64,000 bases of DNA. Source: Roseburia hominis. Its GTDB lineage: Bacteria > Bacillota > Clostridia > Lachnospirales > Lachnospiraceae. The stretch lies in NCBI GenBank assembly GCA_021771815.1, contig JAETOE010000017.1:1-64000 (forward strand), read 5' to 3'. Positions within the stretch are counted from its first letter, which is position 1; every line of letters begins with the position of its first letter. Under the pieces are notes generated by a model. That model saw only the letters and a list, made by a program, of their open reading frames with translations, made no database searches and was not told where the DNA came from. Positions 17,288 through 26,270 of this stretch are shown here, in pieces. The position numbers were made by a program, and so were the translations under genes.

Positions 17288-18178
17288 TTACGCCTGCATG
17301 GCGGTATCTGCTTGGAGAGCAGCCGCTGTGCGGGCGTTTCGTTTTCTGATGCCGAAGTAAAAAACGAGAAGACCGCCTGCCGTCATTGCAATACCGAACA
17401 GGAACCAGAATATGATCGAGAAGATGGAGTCACCGATCCAGATATATTCGGAGATAACCGTTCCCCAGAAATTGAACAAAATGTGCAGCAGGATGGAATA
17501 GTAGATGCTGCCGCCCTTTTCGCAGACATATCCGAGGACCACGCCGAGACATGCGGCGTAGATTCCCTGCATCATGTTCATATGGAAGATGCCGAAGAGA
17601 ACTGCCTGAACCAGATTGGCAGCCCAGAAGGGAAGGCATTTTAGGAGCTGCTTCATCGTCACGCCGCGGAATACCAGCTCTTCACAGAAGGGAGCGAAGA
17701 GAACGGAGCAGAGAATCATGAGCAGGGAAATATTTTCGTCCATTCCTGCGGTTTCAAGCAATTCCATGTAGGCATTCATCCAGTCGGGGAAAAGAGAGGC
17801 GACAAATGTCATGATATATGTAGTCAAATATTGCGTACCCGGCGTCAGCATGACAATGCCGAGCAGCGCGAGCGGGTGGAACGCCGTGCGCGGGTTTGGG
17901 AGATAATTGCCGCCGTATTTCATATAGTACCACAACCCGAAAACGACAATTGAAAATGCATTGTAGATGAGCAGGATTCCCGTGTTGAACGTGCTGGACA
18001 TCCACAGACTTTCAAGCTGGTCGAGAGCCGTAAAAATATCGGAGGTATTTCCGAAGGCACACCAGGAACTCTCAATGAGCATAGAAACCCCCATCGCAAA
18101 AAGGCTGGCGAGATATTGAATTCCGATGACGAGAAGCGGCGGAACAAAAGCAAACATAAAGTGTTTAAAATTTTTCAT
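17288..18178 (-). CDS. CPBP-family intramembrane metalloprotease
   Basis: 296 residues with about eight hydrophobic helices. The CPBP (Abi/CAAX-like) motifs are present: EELVFRG at about 168-174, FGIFHMN (about 200-206) and a final HILFNFWG. The Glu/His residues of these motifs are the predicted metal ligands. Members cleave membrane or prenylated peptides and sometimes serve in bacteriocin self-immunity; no peptide gene is adjacent here. The start codon is preceded by GGAG. Convergent with hisC, with 54 bp between the stops. Confidence 0.85.
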   Translation of the reverse strand: MKNFKHFMFAFVPPLLVIGIQYLASLFAMGVSMLIESSWCAFGNTSDIFTALDQLESLWMSSTFNTGILLIYNAFSIVVFGLWYYMKYGGNYLPNPRTAFHPLALLGIVMLTPGTQYLTTYIMTFVASLFPDWMNAYMELLETAGMDENISLLMILCSVLFAPFCEELVFRGVTMKQLLKCLPFWAANLVQAVLFGIFHMNMMQGIYAACLGVVLGYVCEKGGSIYYSILLHILFNFWGTVISEYIWIGDSIFSIIFWFLFGIAMTAGGLLVFYFGIRKRNARTAAALQADTAMQA

Positions 18179-18289
18179 TATTATAATCTCCGGTTATAGA
18201 AAATATGAAATATAGTTCTTGCAATTTCCAGATACTCCTATTATTATAACAATCGTGTTCGCTCAATGCAAGTCAGGAAAAACTTGGTA

Positions 18290-18318
18290 TTTACTTTAAA
18301 ACTTTAATATGTTAAAAT
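18290..18318 (+). promoter_or_regulatory. sigmaA promoter of yerC
   Basis: TTTACT (18290-18295), 17 bp, TAAAAT (18313-18318), about 37 nt before the start codon. Confidence 0.6.
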
Positions 18319-18354
18319 AATAAAAGAGCGAATTTGGAAGAAGGAGAGGGAATA

Positions 18355-18660
18355 ATGAGTAAGAAACTTAGGACAGAGGCGGTAGATCATTTGTTTGACG
18401 CAATCTTAAGCCTGCAGAATAGAGAAGAGTGCTATACTTTCTTTGAGGATGTCTGTACTGTGAATGAGTTACTTTCTTTGTCGCAGCGATTCGAGGTTGC
18501 GGGGATGCTTCGGGATCAGAAGACCTATCTGGATATTGCAGAGAAGACCGGTGCATCTACAGCGACAATCAGCCGTGTGAACCGCTCTTTAAATTATGGA
18601 AATGACGGCTATGATATGGTATTTTCCAGAATGCAGAATACGGATTCCAAAGCGAAGTAG
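18355..18660 (+). CDS. yerC: YerC/YecD-family TrpR-like DNA-binding protein
   Basis: 101 residues, all-helical. The C-terminal helix-turn-helix of the TrpR superfamily is visible (LSQRFEVAGMLRDQKTYLDI, then GASTATISRVNRSLNYGNDGY). The length and the final YDMVFSRM are typical of the YerC/YecD family, whose ligand is not established. The ATG at 18355 follows AGGAGAGG. pcrA lies nearby, as in Bacillus, where yerC precedes the pcrB-pcrA-ligA cluster, which supports the assignment. Followed by a terminator. Confidence 0.85.
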   Translation: MSKKLRTEAVDHLFDAILSLQNREECYTFFEDVCTVNELLSLSQRFEVAGMLRDQKTYLDIAEKTGASTATISRVNRSLNYGNDGYDMVFSRMQNTDSKAK

Positions 18661-18688
18661 AAGATTCATCGCAAAGTGCACAATAAAT

Positions 18689-18730
18689 AAGCCGCAGGCA
18701 AGAGGACAAGCCTTTTGCCCGCGGCTTTTT
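18689..18730 (+). terminator. Terminator between convergent genes
   Basis: AAGCCGC-a-GGCAA (18689-18701) pairs with TTGCC-c-GCGGCTT (18715-18727), followed by T-rich sequence. A/T tracts on both sides let it work for yerC and for the reverse-strand DUF1836 gene. Confidence 0.8.
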
Positions 18731-18737
18731 GGTGCAT

Positions 18738-19367
18738 TTATTTCTTAGATTTATCCGGTTTATCGGGTTTCCTGCTGATAGATCCAGTGTCGATGAGCCG
18801 CTCGATGATCGTTTTTTTCACATAGACGTCGTAGCTCAACATACAGATCAGGCTGAAATTGCGGAGCAGATCGGCATCCTCGGGGGAGGCGTCGGCAAAC
18901 GTCTGGCGGGAGGTATTGAACTTCTTCGCCAGATCTTTCATGATATTTTTTGTCTCCTGATTTTCCAGACCAAAGACCTCACGGTAAATGTCTTCTAAGC
19001 TATAGTTTTCTTCGCTTCCCTTTCCAAAGTACTTGTCCGTAATCGGATTAAGAATACTCTGGATGTCGCTGATGCTTAAGATGCTCTTGAAATAGTAGAT
19101 AAAGATCAGCGTCAGAACGTGCTCCTTCGTGTATTTCTTCTTCTCGGGCGGAGGAAGCAGATCATTCTTGGCATAGTTGTTGATCATGGTCTTGGTGAGG
19201 ATCTTGTCGTCGTCGTGACGCTTGGAAGCCGCGAGCTGCGAGTCCATGAAGGTCGTGATCTGATCCATGTATAAATCAATATTTGGAATGTCTTCCGGTT
19301 TTACATAATCAATTTTCTTTAATTCGGTTAAAAGTTCTTTTAAGAACTGTTTTGTATCCATGTCCAT
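18738..19367 (-). CDS. DUF1836-domain putative MerR-like regulator
   Basis: 209 residues. The core (KILTKTMINNYAKNDLLPPP followed by KKKYTKEHVLTLIFIYYFK) is the hallmark of DUF1836, a winged-helix, MerR-like domain widespread in Clostridia and Bacilli. A charged C-terminal tail follows. The chosen ATG at 19367 has GAGGTG 6 nt upstream; a GTG three codons earlier overlaps that site. It is divergent from pcrA and could respond to a signal affecting this region, but no target is shown. Confidence 0.8.
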   Translation of the reverse strand: MDMDTKQFLKELLTELKKIDYVKPEDIPNIDLYMDQITTFMDSQLAASKRHDDDKILTKTMINNYAKNDLLPPPEKKKYTKEHVLTLIFIYYFKSILSISDIQSILNPITDKYFGKGSEENYSLEDIYREVFGLENQETKNIMKDLAKKFNTSRQTFADASPEDADLLRNFSLICMLSYDVYVKKTIIERLIDTGSISRKPDKPDKSKK

Positions 19368-19460
19368 GTAATTCACCTCACATCACATTATATAGTTTTC
19401 AAAACCGGATAGCAAGAGACAAAAATATGTTCTGTTTCTATCGAAAACCGTGTGGAAGTA

Positions 19461-19469
19461 TGGTATAAT
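19461..19469 (+). promoter_or_regulatory. Extended -10 promoter of pcrA
   Basis: TG-G-TATAAT at 19461-19469, 34 nt before the pcrA start codon. Confidence 0.6.
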
Positions 19470-19503
19470 TACAAATATTACTATGAGAAAAGGAAATGGC
19501 AGT

Positions 19504-21744
19504 ATGAGTATTTATGATACATTGAATGAACAGCAGCGCTTAGGCGTCACGACGACGGAGGGACCGGTGCTCATCCTCGCAGGTGCGGGATCGGGCAAGA
19601 CAAGGGTGCTGACGCACCGCACGGCGTATTTGATCGAAGAGGTTGGTGTGAACCCTTATAATATCATGGCGATTACTTTTACGAACAAGGCGGCAGGGGA
19701 GATGCGGGAGCGAATCGACCAGCTCGTGGGCTACGGTTCGGAGAGTATCTGGGTCTCGACGTTTCACTCAACCTGCGTGCGCATCCTGCGCCGCCATATC
19801 GACCGCATCGGCTACGGTACCAATTTTACGATTTACGACGCGGACGATTCCAAGACTGTCATGAAGGAAATCTGTAAGCGTCTGGAAATCGACACGAAGA
19901 TTTATAAGGAAAGAAGCTTTCTCGCGGCGATTTCTTCCGCGAAGGACGAGCTTGTATCACCGATTCAGTTCGCGCAGCAGGCTGCGGCATCCGGCGATTT
20001 TGCAAAAAGGAAACAGGCGCAGGTCTATCAGGAATATCAGGCTGCTTTGCAGAAGAATAACGCGCTGGATTTCGATGATCTGATCGTAAAGACCGTGGAG
20101 CTGTTTTTGACGGACGCGGAGGTGCTCGCATATTATCAGGAGCGGTTTCGTTATATTATGGTGGACGAGTATCAGGATACGAATACAGCGCAATTCGAAC
20201 TGATTCGTCTTCTCGCGGGCAAGTACAGGAATCTCTGCGTTGTGGGAGACGACGACCAGTCCATTTATAAGTTCCGCGGTGCGAATATCTATAATATTTT
20301 AAATTTTGAAAAGTATTTTGCGGATGCGGTGACGATCAAGCTGGAGCAGAATTACCGTTCGACGCAGAATATTCTGGATGCGGCAAACAACGTGATCGCA
20401 AATAATGTCGGAAGAAAAGCAAAGACGCTCTGGACGGCGAATGACGCCGGGGAGAAGATTGATTTCGAGCAGTTCGACACGGCTTATGAGGAGGCGGATT
20501 ACGTCGCAAGGGAGATTACATCCGGCGTTCGCGACGGAAGGTATGGCTACGGCGATTATGCGGTGCTCTACCGCACGAACGCGCAGTCGCGTCTGTTTGA
20601 GGAACGGTTCGTTGTGTCGAATATTCCGTATAAGATCGTCGGGGGCGTGAACTTCTATGCGCGCAAGGAGATCAAGGATCTGCTCGCGTACTTAAAGACG
20701 ATCGACAATGCAAAGGATGATCTTGCGGTAAGGCGGATCATCAACGTGCCGAAGCGGGGGATCGGAGCGACGACGCTAAACCGCGTGTCCGATTACGCGG
20801 ATGCATACGGAATCGGGTTTTATGACGCTCTAAAGCGTGCCGGGGAGATTCCGTCCATGGGAAAGAGCGCAGGGAAAATCAAGCCGTTCGTGAATTTTAT
20901 CCAGACGATGCGGAGTAAGCTGCCCTATATCGGTGTGGCGGATCTGCTGCGGGAAGTCATCGAGGAAACGGGCTATGTGAGGGAGCTTGAGGCGGAAGGA
21001 ACGGACGAGGCGACCGCGAGGATCGAGAACATCGATGAGCTTTTGAGCAAGGTTGTTGCCTATGAGGAGGGCGAGGAGCAGCCGACCTTGAGCGGTTTTC
21101 TGGAGGAGGTCGCGCTCGTAGCGGATATTGACGGACTCGAGGAAGGAAATGAGTATGTGGTGCTCATGACGTTACATAGCGCGAAAGGATTGGAGTTCCC
21201 GAAGGTATTTCTGGCGGGAATGGAGGACGGTCTGTTCCCGAGTTATATGTCGATCACGTCGGATAATTCAAGTACGGAGATCGAGGAGGAGCGCAGACTC
21301 GCCTACGTAGGCATTACGCGTGCAATGAAAGAGCTTTCCATCACCTGCGCAAGACAGCGGATGATTCGCGGGGAGACGCAGTACAACAAGGTTTCACGTT
21401 TTGTGAAGGAGATACCGGCGGAGCTTTTGAATGGAGAAATCCGTAAGCCTGCGTTTATGGAGAGCGGCAGGCAGCGGGAACCGGAGCAGGTGCGTCCTGC
21501 GCGGCACAGTATGAGGCAGCAGCCTTCCGGACAGAGTATGCAGGCGCGCGCGTTCTCATCGGTGCATACCGAGGGCGGAAGTCTAAGCTACGGCGTAGGC
21601 GATCGCGTGGCGCATGTTAAGTTCGGCGAGGGAACGGTGACGAACATTGTTGCGGGCGGAAGAGATTTCGAGGTGACGGTCGATTTCGACGGTGCTGGAA
21701 CAAAGAAGATGTTCGCAGCTTTCGCAAAATTAAAAAAATTATAA
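19504..21744 (+). CDS. pcrA: ATP-dependent DNA helicase PcrA/UvrD
   Basis: 746 residues, superfamily 1A 3'-5' helicase used in repair and replication restart. Motifs in order: Q-motif LNEQQRLGV, Walker A AGAGSGKT (26-33), Ia TFTNKAAGEMRER, II VDEYQDTN (from 220), III VVGDDDQSIYKFRGA, IV LEQNYRST, V LMTLHSAKGLEFP, VI RLAYVGITRA. The C-terminal PcrA tail ends in a Tudor-like segment (GDRVAHVKFGEGTVTNI), known in this family as an RNA-polymerase contact. The ATG at 19504 follows AAAGGAAA; the longer upstream reading overlaps the promoter and is rejected. Confidence 0.96.
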   Translation: MSIYDTLNEQQRLGVTTTEGPVLILAGAGSGKTRVLTHRTAYLIEEVGVNPYNIMAITFTNKAAGEMRERIDQLVGYGSESIWVSTFHSTCVRILRRHIDRIGYGTNFTIYDADDSKTVMKEICKRLEIDTKIYKERSFLAAISSAKDELVSPIQFAQQAAASGDFAKRKQAQVYQEYQAALQKNNALDFDDLIVKTVELFLTDAEVLAYYQERFRYIMVDEYQDTNTAQFELIRLLAGKYRNLCVVGDDDQSIYKFRGANIYNILNFEKYFADAVTIKLEQNYRSTQNILDAANNVIANNVGRKAKTLWTANDAGEKIDFEQFDTAYEEADYVAREITSGVRDGRYGYGDYAVLYRTNAQSRLFEERFVVSNIPYKIVGGVNFYARKEIKDLLAYLKTIDNAKDDLAVRRIINVPKRGIGATTLNRVSDYADAYGIGFYDALKRAGEIPSMGKSAGKIKPFVNFIQTMRSKLPYIGVADLLREVIEETGYVRELEAEGTDEATARIENIDELLSKVVAYEEGEEQPTLSGFLEEVALVADIDGLEEGNEYVVLMTLHSAKGLEFPKVFLAGMEDGLFPSYMSITSDNSSTEIEEERRLAYVGITRAMKELSITCARQRMIRGETQYNKVSRFVKEIPAELLNGEIRKPAFMESGRQREPEQVRPARHSMRQQPSGQSMQARAFSSVHTEGGSLSYGVGDRVAHVKFGEGTVTNIVAGGRDFEVTVDFDGAGTKKMFAAFAKLKKL

Positions 21745-21789
21745 ATTCATCGTTTTTATAAATTTTTTATAGGCGAACAGGGAAACATA

Positions 21790-21798
21790 TGCTATAAT
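21790..21798 (+). promoter_or_regulatory. Extended -10 promoter
   Basis: TG-C-TATAAT at 21790-21798, about 60 nt upstream of the small acidic membrane-protein gene. Confidence 0.5.
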
Positions 21799-21859
21799 AT
21801 AATAACAAGGTGTGAACGATTGGGTTCTATGGAGTATAAATTACGAGGAGGACAGTCCA

Positions 21860-22144
21860 ATGAACAAGATGGAAGATTTAATCAACATGACAAAGTTAAA
21901 CGAGCTTTTGAACAAGAAGGAAGAGGTTGAAGAGAAGAAGGCTTCCAAAGTAGTATGGGTATTTGCGATTATCGGTATCATCGTTGCGGTAGCGGCGGCG
22001 GTTTACGGTATCTACCGTTTCTTCACGCCGGATTATCTGGAAGATTTTGAGGACGACTTCGAGGATGATTTTGACGATGATTTCTTCGAGGATGACGAGG
22101 AAGAGGAGACAGCGAAGCCGGAGAAAGAGACAACCGAAGAGTAG
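21860..22144 (+). CDS. Small membrane protein with Asp/Glu-rich tail
   Basis: 94 residues: a charged N-terminal helix (LNELLNKKEEVEEKKASK), one membrane helix at about 33-55 (VVWVFAIIGIIVAVAAAVYG), then an extremely acidic tail of FEDDFEDD-type repeats to the end. The ATG at 21860 follows GAGGAGGAC. It has its own promoter and terminator, so it is a single-gene unit. Similar single-span acidic-tail proteins occur in Lachnospiraceae next to pcrA or rlmD; their function is unknown. Confidence 0.75.
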   Translation: MNKMEDLINMTKLNELLNKKEEVEEKKASKVVWVFAIIGIIVAVAAAVYGIYRFFTPDYLEDFEDDFEDDFDDDFFEDDEEEETAKPEKETTEE

Positions 22145-22152
22145 AAGAGGCA

Positions 22153-22181
22153 GGGGCTGCAGAGAGTGCAGCCCCTTTTTT
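22153..22181 (+). terminator. Intrinsic terminator
   Basis: Perfect 9-bp stem GGGGCTGCA/TGCAGCCCC (22153-22161 with 22167-22175), 5-nt loop, six T. Confidence 0.92.
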
Positions 22182-22243
22182 GAGCTTAGAGAGTGCGAAA
22201 CGCACTTTTGGTCGTTTTATGGGAAACAGACGGAGGATTTGGG

Positions 22244-23701
22244 GTGAAAAAGGGACAGATTGTTGAGGGAATCGTGGAGCGTGTGGAATTTCCGAATAAG
22301 GGAATTGTTGTGACGGAGGACGGAGGACGCGTCATTGTAAAGAATGCGATTGCAGGGCAGAAGGTATCGGCAGTGATCAATAAGGCGCGGAAAGGAAAGT
22401 GCGAAGGAAGGCTTCTGTCTGTTTTGGAGAAGTCGCCGTTAGAACTGGCAGAGGCGGGCTGCGTGCATGCAGGCGAGTGCGGCGGATGTACGTATCAGAG
22501 TCTGCCGTATGGGGAGCAGCTTTCGATGAAGGCAGCGCAGGTAAAGAAGCTGATTGACGACGTAATCGCGCCGGAGAGTGCCGGCTATGAGTTTCTTGGT
22601 ATTAAGGAGAGTCCGAGACAGAAGGGCTATCGCAATAAAATGGAATTTTCTTTCGGGGATGAGTATAAGGACGGGCCGCTCGCGTTGGGAATGCATAAGC
22701 GGGGGAGTTTTTATGATATTGTAAACGTGCCGGAATGCCAGATCGTGGATGCGGATTTCCGTATGGTTCTCTCTGTGACGCTGTCCTATTTTAAGGAGCG
22801 CGGGATTCCATATTATCACAAGCTGCGCCACACAGGATATCTGCGTCATCTCCTGGTGCGCAAGGCGGTGAAGACGGGTGAGATCCTTGTTGATCTGGTG
22901 ACGACGACACAAATGGACGGTGTTTGTAGAGATAATTTCGCAGAGGCGGAGCTGCTCGAAGGATGGAGAGATGCGCTGCTTGCAGCGTCCTGCGACGGAA
23001 TGCTTGCGGGAATTCTTCACACGAGAAATGATAGTGTTGCCGATATCGTGACGAACCAGGGCACAGATGTGCTTTTCGGGCAGGACTATTTTTATGAGGA
23101 ACTGCTTGGACTTCGCTTCAAGATTACGCCGTTTTCTTTTTTCCAGACAAATTCGCTCGGTGCGGAGGTGCTCTATGAGACGGCGCGTGAATTTATCGGG
23201 GATGCGTTGACAGATAAGGAACAGCCGGGAACAGGAGCGGAATCGGAGGAGCAGGAGGGCGGAAAGACCGTATTTGATCTGTATTCGGGAACGGGTACAA
23301 TCGCGCAGATGCTCGCTCCGGTCGCTGGGAAGGTGATCGGTGTGGAGATTATCCCGGAGGCTGTGGAGGCTGCGAAGGAAAATGCAGAACTTAACGGTTT
23401 ACATAACTGCGAATTTATTGCCGGAGACGTTTTGAAGGTGATGGATGAGATTCAGGAAAAGCCGGATTACATTGTGCTCGATCCGCCGCGTGACGGGATT
23501 CATCCGAAGGCGCTTGAGAAGATCATACGCTACGGAGTGCCTCAGATGGTGTATATTTCCTGTAAACCGACGAGTCTGGCGCGGGATCTTGAGGTGCTGC
23601 AGGCGAGAGGGTATGAGGTGAAGAAGGTGTGCTGTGTGGATATGTTTCCGGGGACGGTGCATGTTGAGACGGTAGTACTGCTGTCACGGGAGCAGAAGTA
23701 A
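22244..23701 (+). CDS. rlmD: 23S rRNA (uracil-C5)-methyltransferase, RlmD/RumA family
   Basis: 485 residues. An N-terminal TRAM domain (about 1-60, KKGQIVEGIVERVEFPNKG) is followed by a four-cysteine Fe-S motif (CVHAGECGGC and a later Cys in VPECQ). The SAM-binding domain has DLYSGTGTIAQML, and the catalytic parts are LDPPRDGIHPKAL and ISCKPTSLARDL with the nucleophilic Cys. Members methylate U1939 and/or U747 of 23S rRNA; which one cannot be told. I chose the GTG at 22244 because CGGAGG lies 8 nt upstream (22231-22236). The longer frame begins inside the preceding terminator area. Confidence 0.92.
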   Translation: MKKGQIVEGIVERVEFPNKGIVVTEDGGRVIVKNAIAGQKVSAVINKARKGKCEGRLLSVLEKSPLELAEAGCVHAGECGGCTYQSLPYGEQLSMKAAQVKKLIDDVIAPESAGYEFLGIKESPRQKGYRNKMEFSFGDEYKDGPLALGMHKRGSFYDIVNVPECQIVDADFRMVLSVTLSYFKERGIPYYHKLRHTGYLRHLLVRKAVKTGEILVDLVTTTQMDGVCRDNFAEAELLEGWRDALLAASCDGMLAGILHTRNDSVADIVTNQGTDVLFGQDYFYEELLGLRFKITPFSFFQTNSLGAEVLYETAREFIGDALTDKEQPGTGAESEEQEGGKTVFDLYSGTGTIAQMLAPVAGKVIGVEIIPEAVEAAKENAELNGLHNCEFIAGDVLKVMDEIQEKPDYIVLDPPRDGIHPKALEKIIRYGVPQMVYISCKPTSLARDLEVLQARGYEVKKVCCVDMFPGTVHVETVVLLSREQK

Positions 23702-23730
23702 AAGTACAGAAAAAGGCTTGAAATCAAGGG

Positions 23731-23778
23731 ATTCCGACAGATTACCTCTGTGAGAGTGGTCTGCCGGAATCCTTTTAT
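23731..23778 (+). terminator. Intrinsic terminator of rlmD
   Basis: GGATTCCG-a-CAGA pairs with TCTG-c-CGGAATCC (23731-23743 with 23762-23774), then TTTT. Confidence 0.8.
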
Positions 23779-23929
23779 GCTTTCCTTGACAATAGTTTTG
23801 AACACTGAAAAATCAGGGGGTGTAAAAAGAGAACAATTTTTGTCGTTGGCGTAACAAGGCAGCTATTGTCAGAGGGCAATTTTACAGGGACGTGACAAGG
23901 AAAATATTGTCAGCCCTACGAGATATTAA

Positions 23930-24787
23930 TCACTTGGATTCTTTCGCCTCGATTTCTTTCAGTGTTTCCCCATTCTTATTTCGCCAATTTGCCGGTCCGC
24001 TGACACTATATCCTGTAACAAAATCTGCGGCAGCAGATGAACTAGAGAAGATAATATCCTCAGTTGTAGTCAGAGCCTTAACCTTGCCTGCGTCAAAGTG
24101 TTTTTTGCGGAGAGCAACAGCACCTTTGCTTAGAGATTTTTCAGAAGTCTTTTCGTTGACAATTGCACCAGCGAACAGAACGAAGCCTTCCGTTGTAACA
24201 ACACCTGTGGCTTTTGCATTACCCATATTCAAATATAGCAGTTCACTGTCATCGAAGGAGCCAGGACTGCTCTGAACTGTTGGCTCAAGAACTTTATAGC
24301 CCAAGGCATTGATAATCACTTTTACATTGTCTATGAATTCCTCCATTGCGGCTGTTTGGGATTCTTTCATTACGGTTTTTCCATAGGTGTTCTTTGTGAG
24401 GACTTTATATCTTTTGCTGTCACGTGCAATCTGAACAAAACGATCTTCAAGATAGCGGATCAAAGCTTTGTTTAAGTCCCGCCCTAGAAAGATGACGGCA
24501 GTAGTCCAGTAAAACTTTTCTTTTTCAGAACTGTAGTCACGTAGGTGTTGAAGAAGTCTGTCATGGACGGATTCAGATTCTCCAATGTAAACAGAATCAG
24601 AATCATCTTCCTCCTTACAAAATAGGAAGTACACACCGGCGCCTTTAATATCTGTTCGCTTGCACTCCGCAACTTCAATTCTGGGAATTTTAATAGCTTT
24701 GCCATTCCAGTTTGAAAGTTCAGCTGTGATTAAGCTGTCTGCTGTGCCGTTGGCGAGAAACAACTCGATTGATTTTCCATATGCCAT
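23930..24787 (-). CDS. GIY-YIG nuclease-family protein with DUF4357-like C-terminus
   Basis: 285 residues. A GIY-YIG core is visible in the middle (GAGVYFLFCKEE, then SVYIGESESVHDRLLQHLRDY), with a following acidic catalytic Glu region (ALIRYLEDRFVQIA). The end (DFVTGYSVSGPANWRNKNGETLKEIEAK) resembles the DUF4357 module often found with this nuclease. The ATG at 24787 has a perfect AGGAGG 7 nt upstream, so it is the natural start. The frame continues open upstream into an IS30 transposase N-terminus. Such nucleases occur as stand-alone accessory or defence genes; its target is unknown. Confidence 0.8.
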   Translation of the reverse strand: MAYGKSIELFLANGTADSLITAELSNWNGKAIKIPRIEVAECKRTDIKGAGVYFLFCKEEDDSDSVYIGESESVHDRLLQHLRDYSSEKEKFYWTTAVIFLGRDLNKALIRYLEDRFVQIARDSKRYKVLTKNTYGKTVMKESQTAAMEEFIDNVKVIINALGYKVLEPTVQSSPGSFDDSELLYLNMGNAKATGVVTTEGFVLFAGAIVNEKTSEKSLSKGAVALRKKHFDAGKVKALTTTEDIIFSSSSAAADFVTGYSVSGPANWRNKNGETLKEIEAKESK

Positions 24788-25093
24788 AGAGTAACCTCCT
24801 AAACTATGTCTGTATTTAGAACTTTTTACAATATATCTTATCATAAGCCACCACGCAAAACAATGGAAAACACGCAATCTGTGAATACAGAAGTTGTACG
24901 CATTGTTGAAGCAGCCTTTGTGATACCAATCACTAAGCCTATGTAGCTTGACTTCTTTTGAAATCGTTGTTGGGTCTTTACAAAGATATCTGGCGATGTC
25001 CTTAAAAGAACACCCGGCGTTTAAAGATTTCTCAATGTACTTACGGTCTTCGAGAGTAAGATGCTTTTGATTACCTGGAATAAATTTGCTCAT
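24788..25093 (-). pseudogene. IS30-family transposase N-terminal remnant
   Basis: The ATG at 25093, behind AAGGAGA, begins MSKFIPGNQKHLTLEDRKYIE and continues through the helix-turn-helix (CSFKDIARYLCKDPTTISKEV), typical of IS30-family transposases. After about 80 residues the similarity ends and no DDE catalytic domain follows. The remnant has no stop and runs in frame into the GIY-YIG gene. It may lend that gene an alternative start and a DNA-binding domain. Confidence 0.75.
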
Positions 25094-25316
25094 AATGGTT
25101 CTCCTTCTACTGCTGTCAGAAGGCAACTATGAGCATACCACTAAAGTATGAAAGATTAAACTCTACTTGTGCGAGAGACAATTCCACCGCATGAGCGGAC
25201 GGTGGAATTAAATTTTGCAATTTTTAGAGGTTGGAAAATAGAGAACTGTCTATTGACATAAAAAATAGATTTGCGTATAATAATATCAGAAGAAAAGCGT
25301 GCTTTTCTAGTGGGCT

Positions 25317-25430
25317 AACACTTAAATCTGATATGCTTGTCAATCATGCGATTGACCGTTGGCGGACAACACTAAAATCCGATGTATTTACCAGCACTCA
25401 GTTGGTCGTTGGCAGACAACACTAAAATTA
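25317..25430 (+). repeat. Three imperfect direct repeats with about 50-bp period
   Basis: An AACACT(A/T)AAAT core recurs at 25317, 25368 and 25418. The last two copies share GTTGGC(G/A)GACAACACTAAAA. No CRISPR-like regular array or cas gene accompanies them. Multiple spaced terminal repeats of an IS21-like element end are a possible source. The rest of 25094-25506 shows no gene. Confidence 0.5.
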
Positions 25431-25506
25431 GCCACAAAGAGAGGGTATATAGCACAGTGGTGTTATTGCTCTCTCTTTAAATTTATGGAGGATTATAAGC
25501 AAAGAT

Positions 25507-26160
25507 ATGAAATTTCCCAAGGAAGATGCGAGAAGAAGGGTATTGAATTGTTCAAAGCAATATCAGCAGAAACTTTTGAATAAAAAATTGATTTTTATTT
25601 ACCGTGAAAGGCAAGATAATGCAATTCGTTACATAGAAGTAGTATTCCATGAAAGAAATTATCAGCATCTGACGGGTTTGGAACTGGTTGATAAAGAAGG
25701 GAATGTGTTGCGTAATCAGTCAATGAATTTTTATAGAAAATGTATAGAAAATAAACTGGGCTTGGAAGAATTCCGATTTAAGCAGGATGGTACTACGCAG
25801 TTGAAATTGGCGGCGCTGCCTGTGTTGATGGATATAACAAAGATAACGAAAATTACTGGTGACTATAATAATGTTCGGCCATACCTTTTTGTTGATAAGG
25901 TAATGGGAGGTGTAAATTTTTGTCTTGGTTTGAGCAGGGAAGATAATATATATGTTCCTTCGTCTGCGTTACTTGAAGATATAAAAAGGTTGACAGATGC
26001 ACCATCACAGATTTTGGCAATTTTGGAAAAGGGTATTGATACGGAGATATATTCTACTGTAAAGCATGTGGCAAAGGGGTTGAATCTCAATAATATTACT
26101 TTGCCGCAGGAGATTAATGCAATGATTAATTTAGATGATTATGTATACAGAGGGAAGTAA
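25507..26160 (+). CDS. PBECR4-type nuclease-domain protein
   Basis: 217 residues, soluble. The central region (LIFIYRERQDNAIRYIEVVF, then HLTGLELV, FYRKCIENKLGL, FKQDGTTQLKLAALPVLM, GDYNNVRPYLFVDKVMG, YVPSSALLEDI) matches my recollection of the PBECR4 domain. That domain belongs to the barnase/EndoU/colicin E5-D/RelE-like group of predicted nucleases found on phages and mobile elements. The usual N-terminal CxxxY helix is present (NCSKQYQQKLLNK). GGAGG lies 15 nt before the ATG, rather far. AT-rich and flanked by insertion debris. Toxin or metabolic-control nuclease are both possible; no antitoxin gene is adjacent. Confidence 0.6.
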   Translation: MKFPKEDARRRVLNCSKQYQQKLLNKKLIFIYRERQDNAIRYIEVVFHERNYQHLTGLELVDKEGNVLRNQSMNFYRKCIENKLGLEEFRFKQDGTTQLKLAALPVLMDITKITKITGDYNNVRPYLFVDKVMGGVNFCLGLSREDNIYVPSSALLEDIKRLTDAPSQILAILEKGIDTEIYSTVKHVAKGLNLNNITLPQEINAMINLDDYVYRGK

Positions 26161-26270
26161 TATATTGGTATAAAGATGTTGGAAGAAAAATAGATGTGTG
26201 TCCTGCGGCCTTATGAATGAACCATTTGAATATCGTAGCAGAGGGGTGTTTTGAAACTCTGCTGAATAAT

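Noticed and set aside
23892-24275. Plus-strand ORF over the GIY-YIG gene
   Set aside because: Opposite-strand shadow; the minus frame has the nuclease motifs and an AGGAGG start.
25317-25430. Possible CRISPR array
   Set aside because: Only three repeats of uneven identity, no cas genes in the window, and insertion-sequence debris adjacent.
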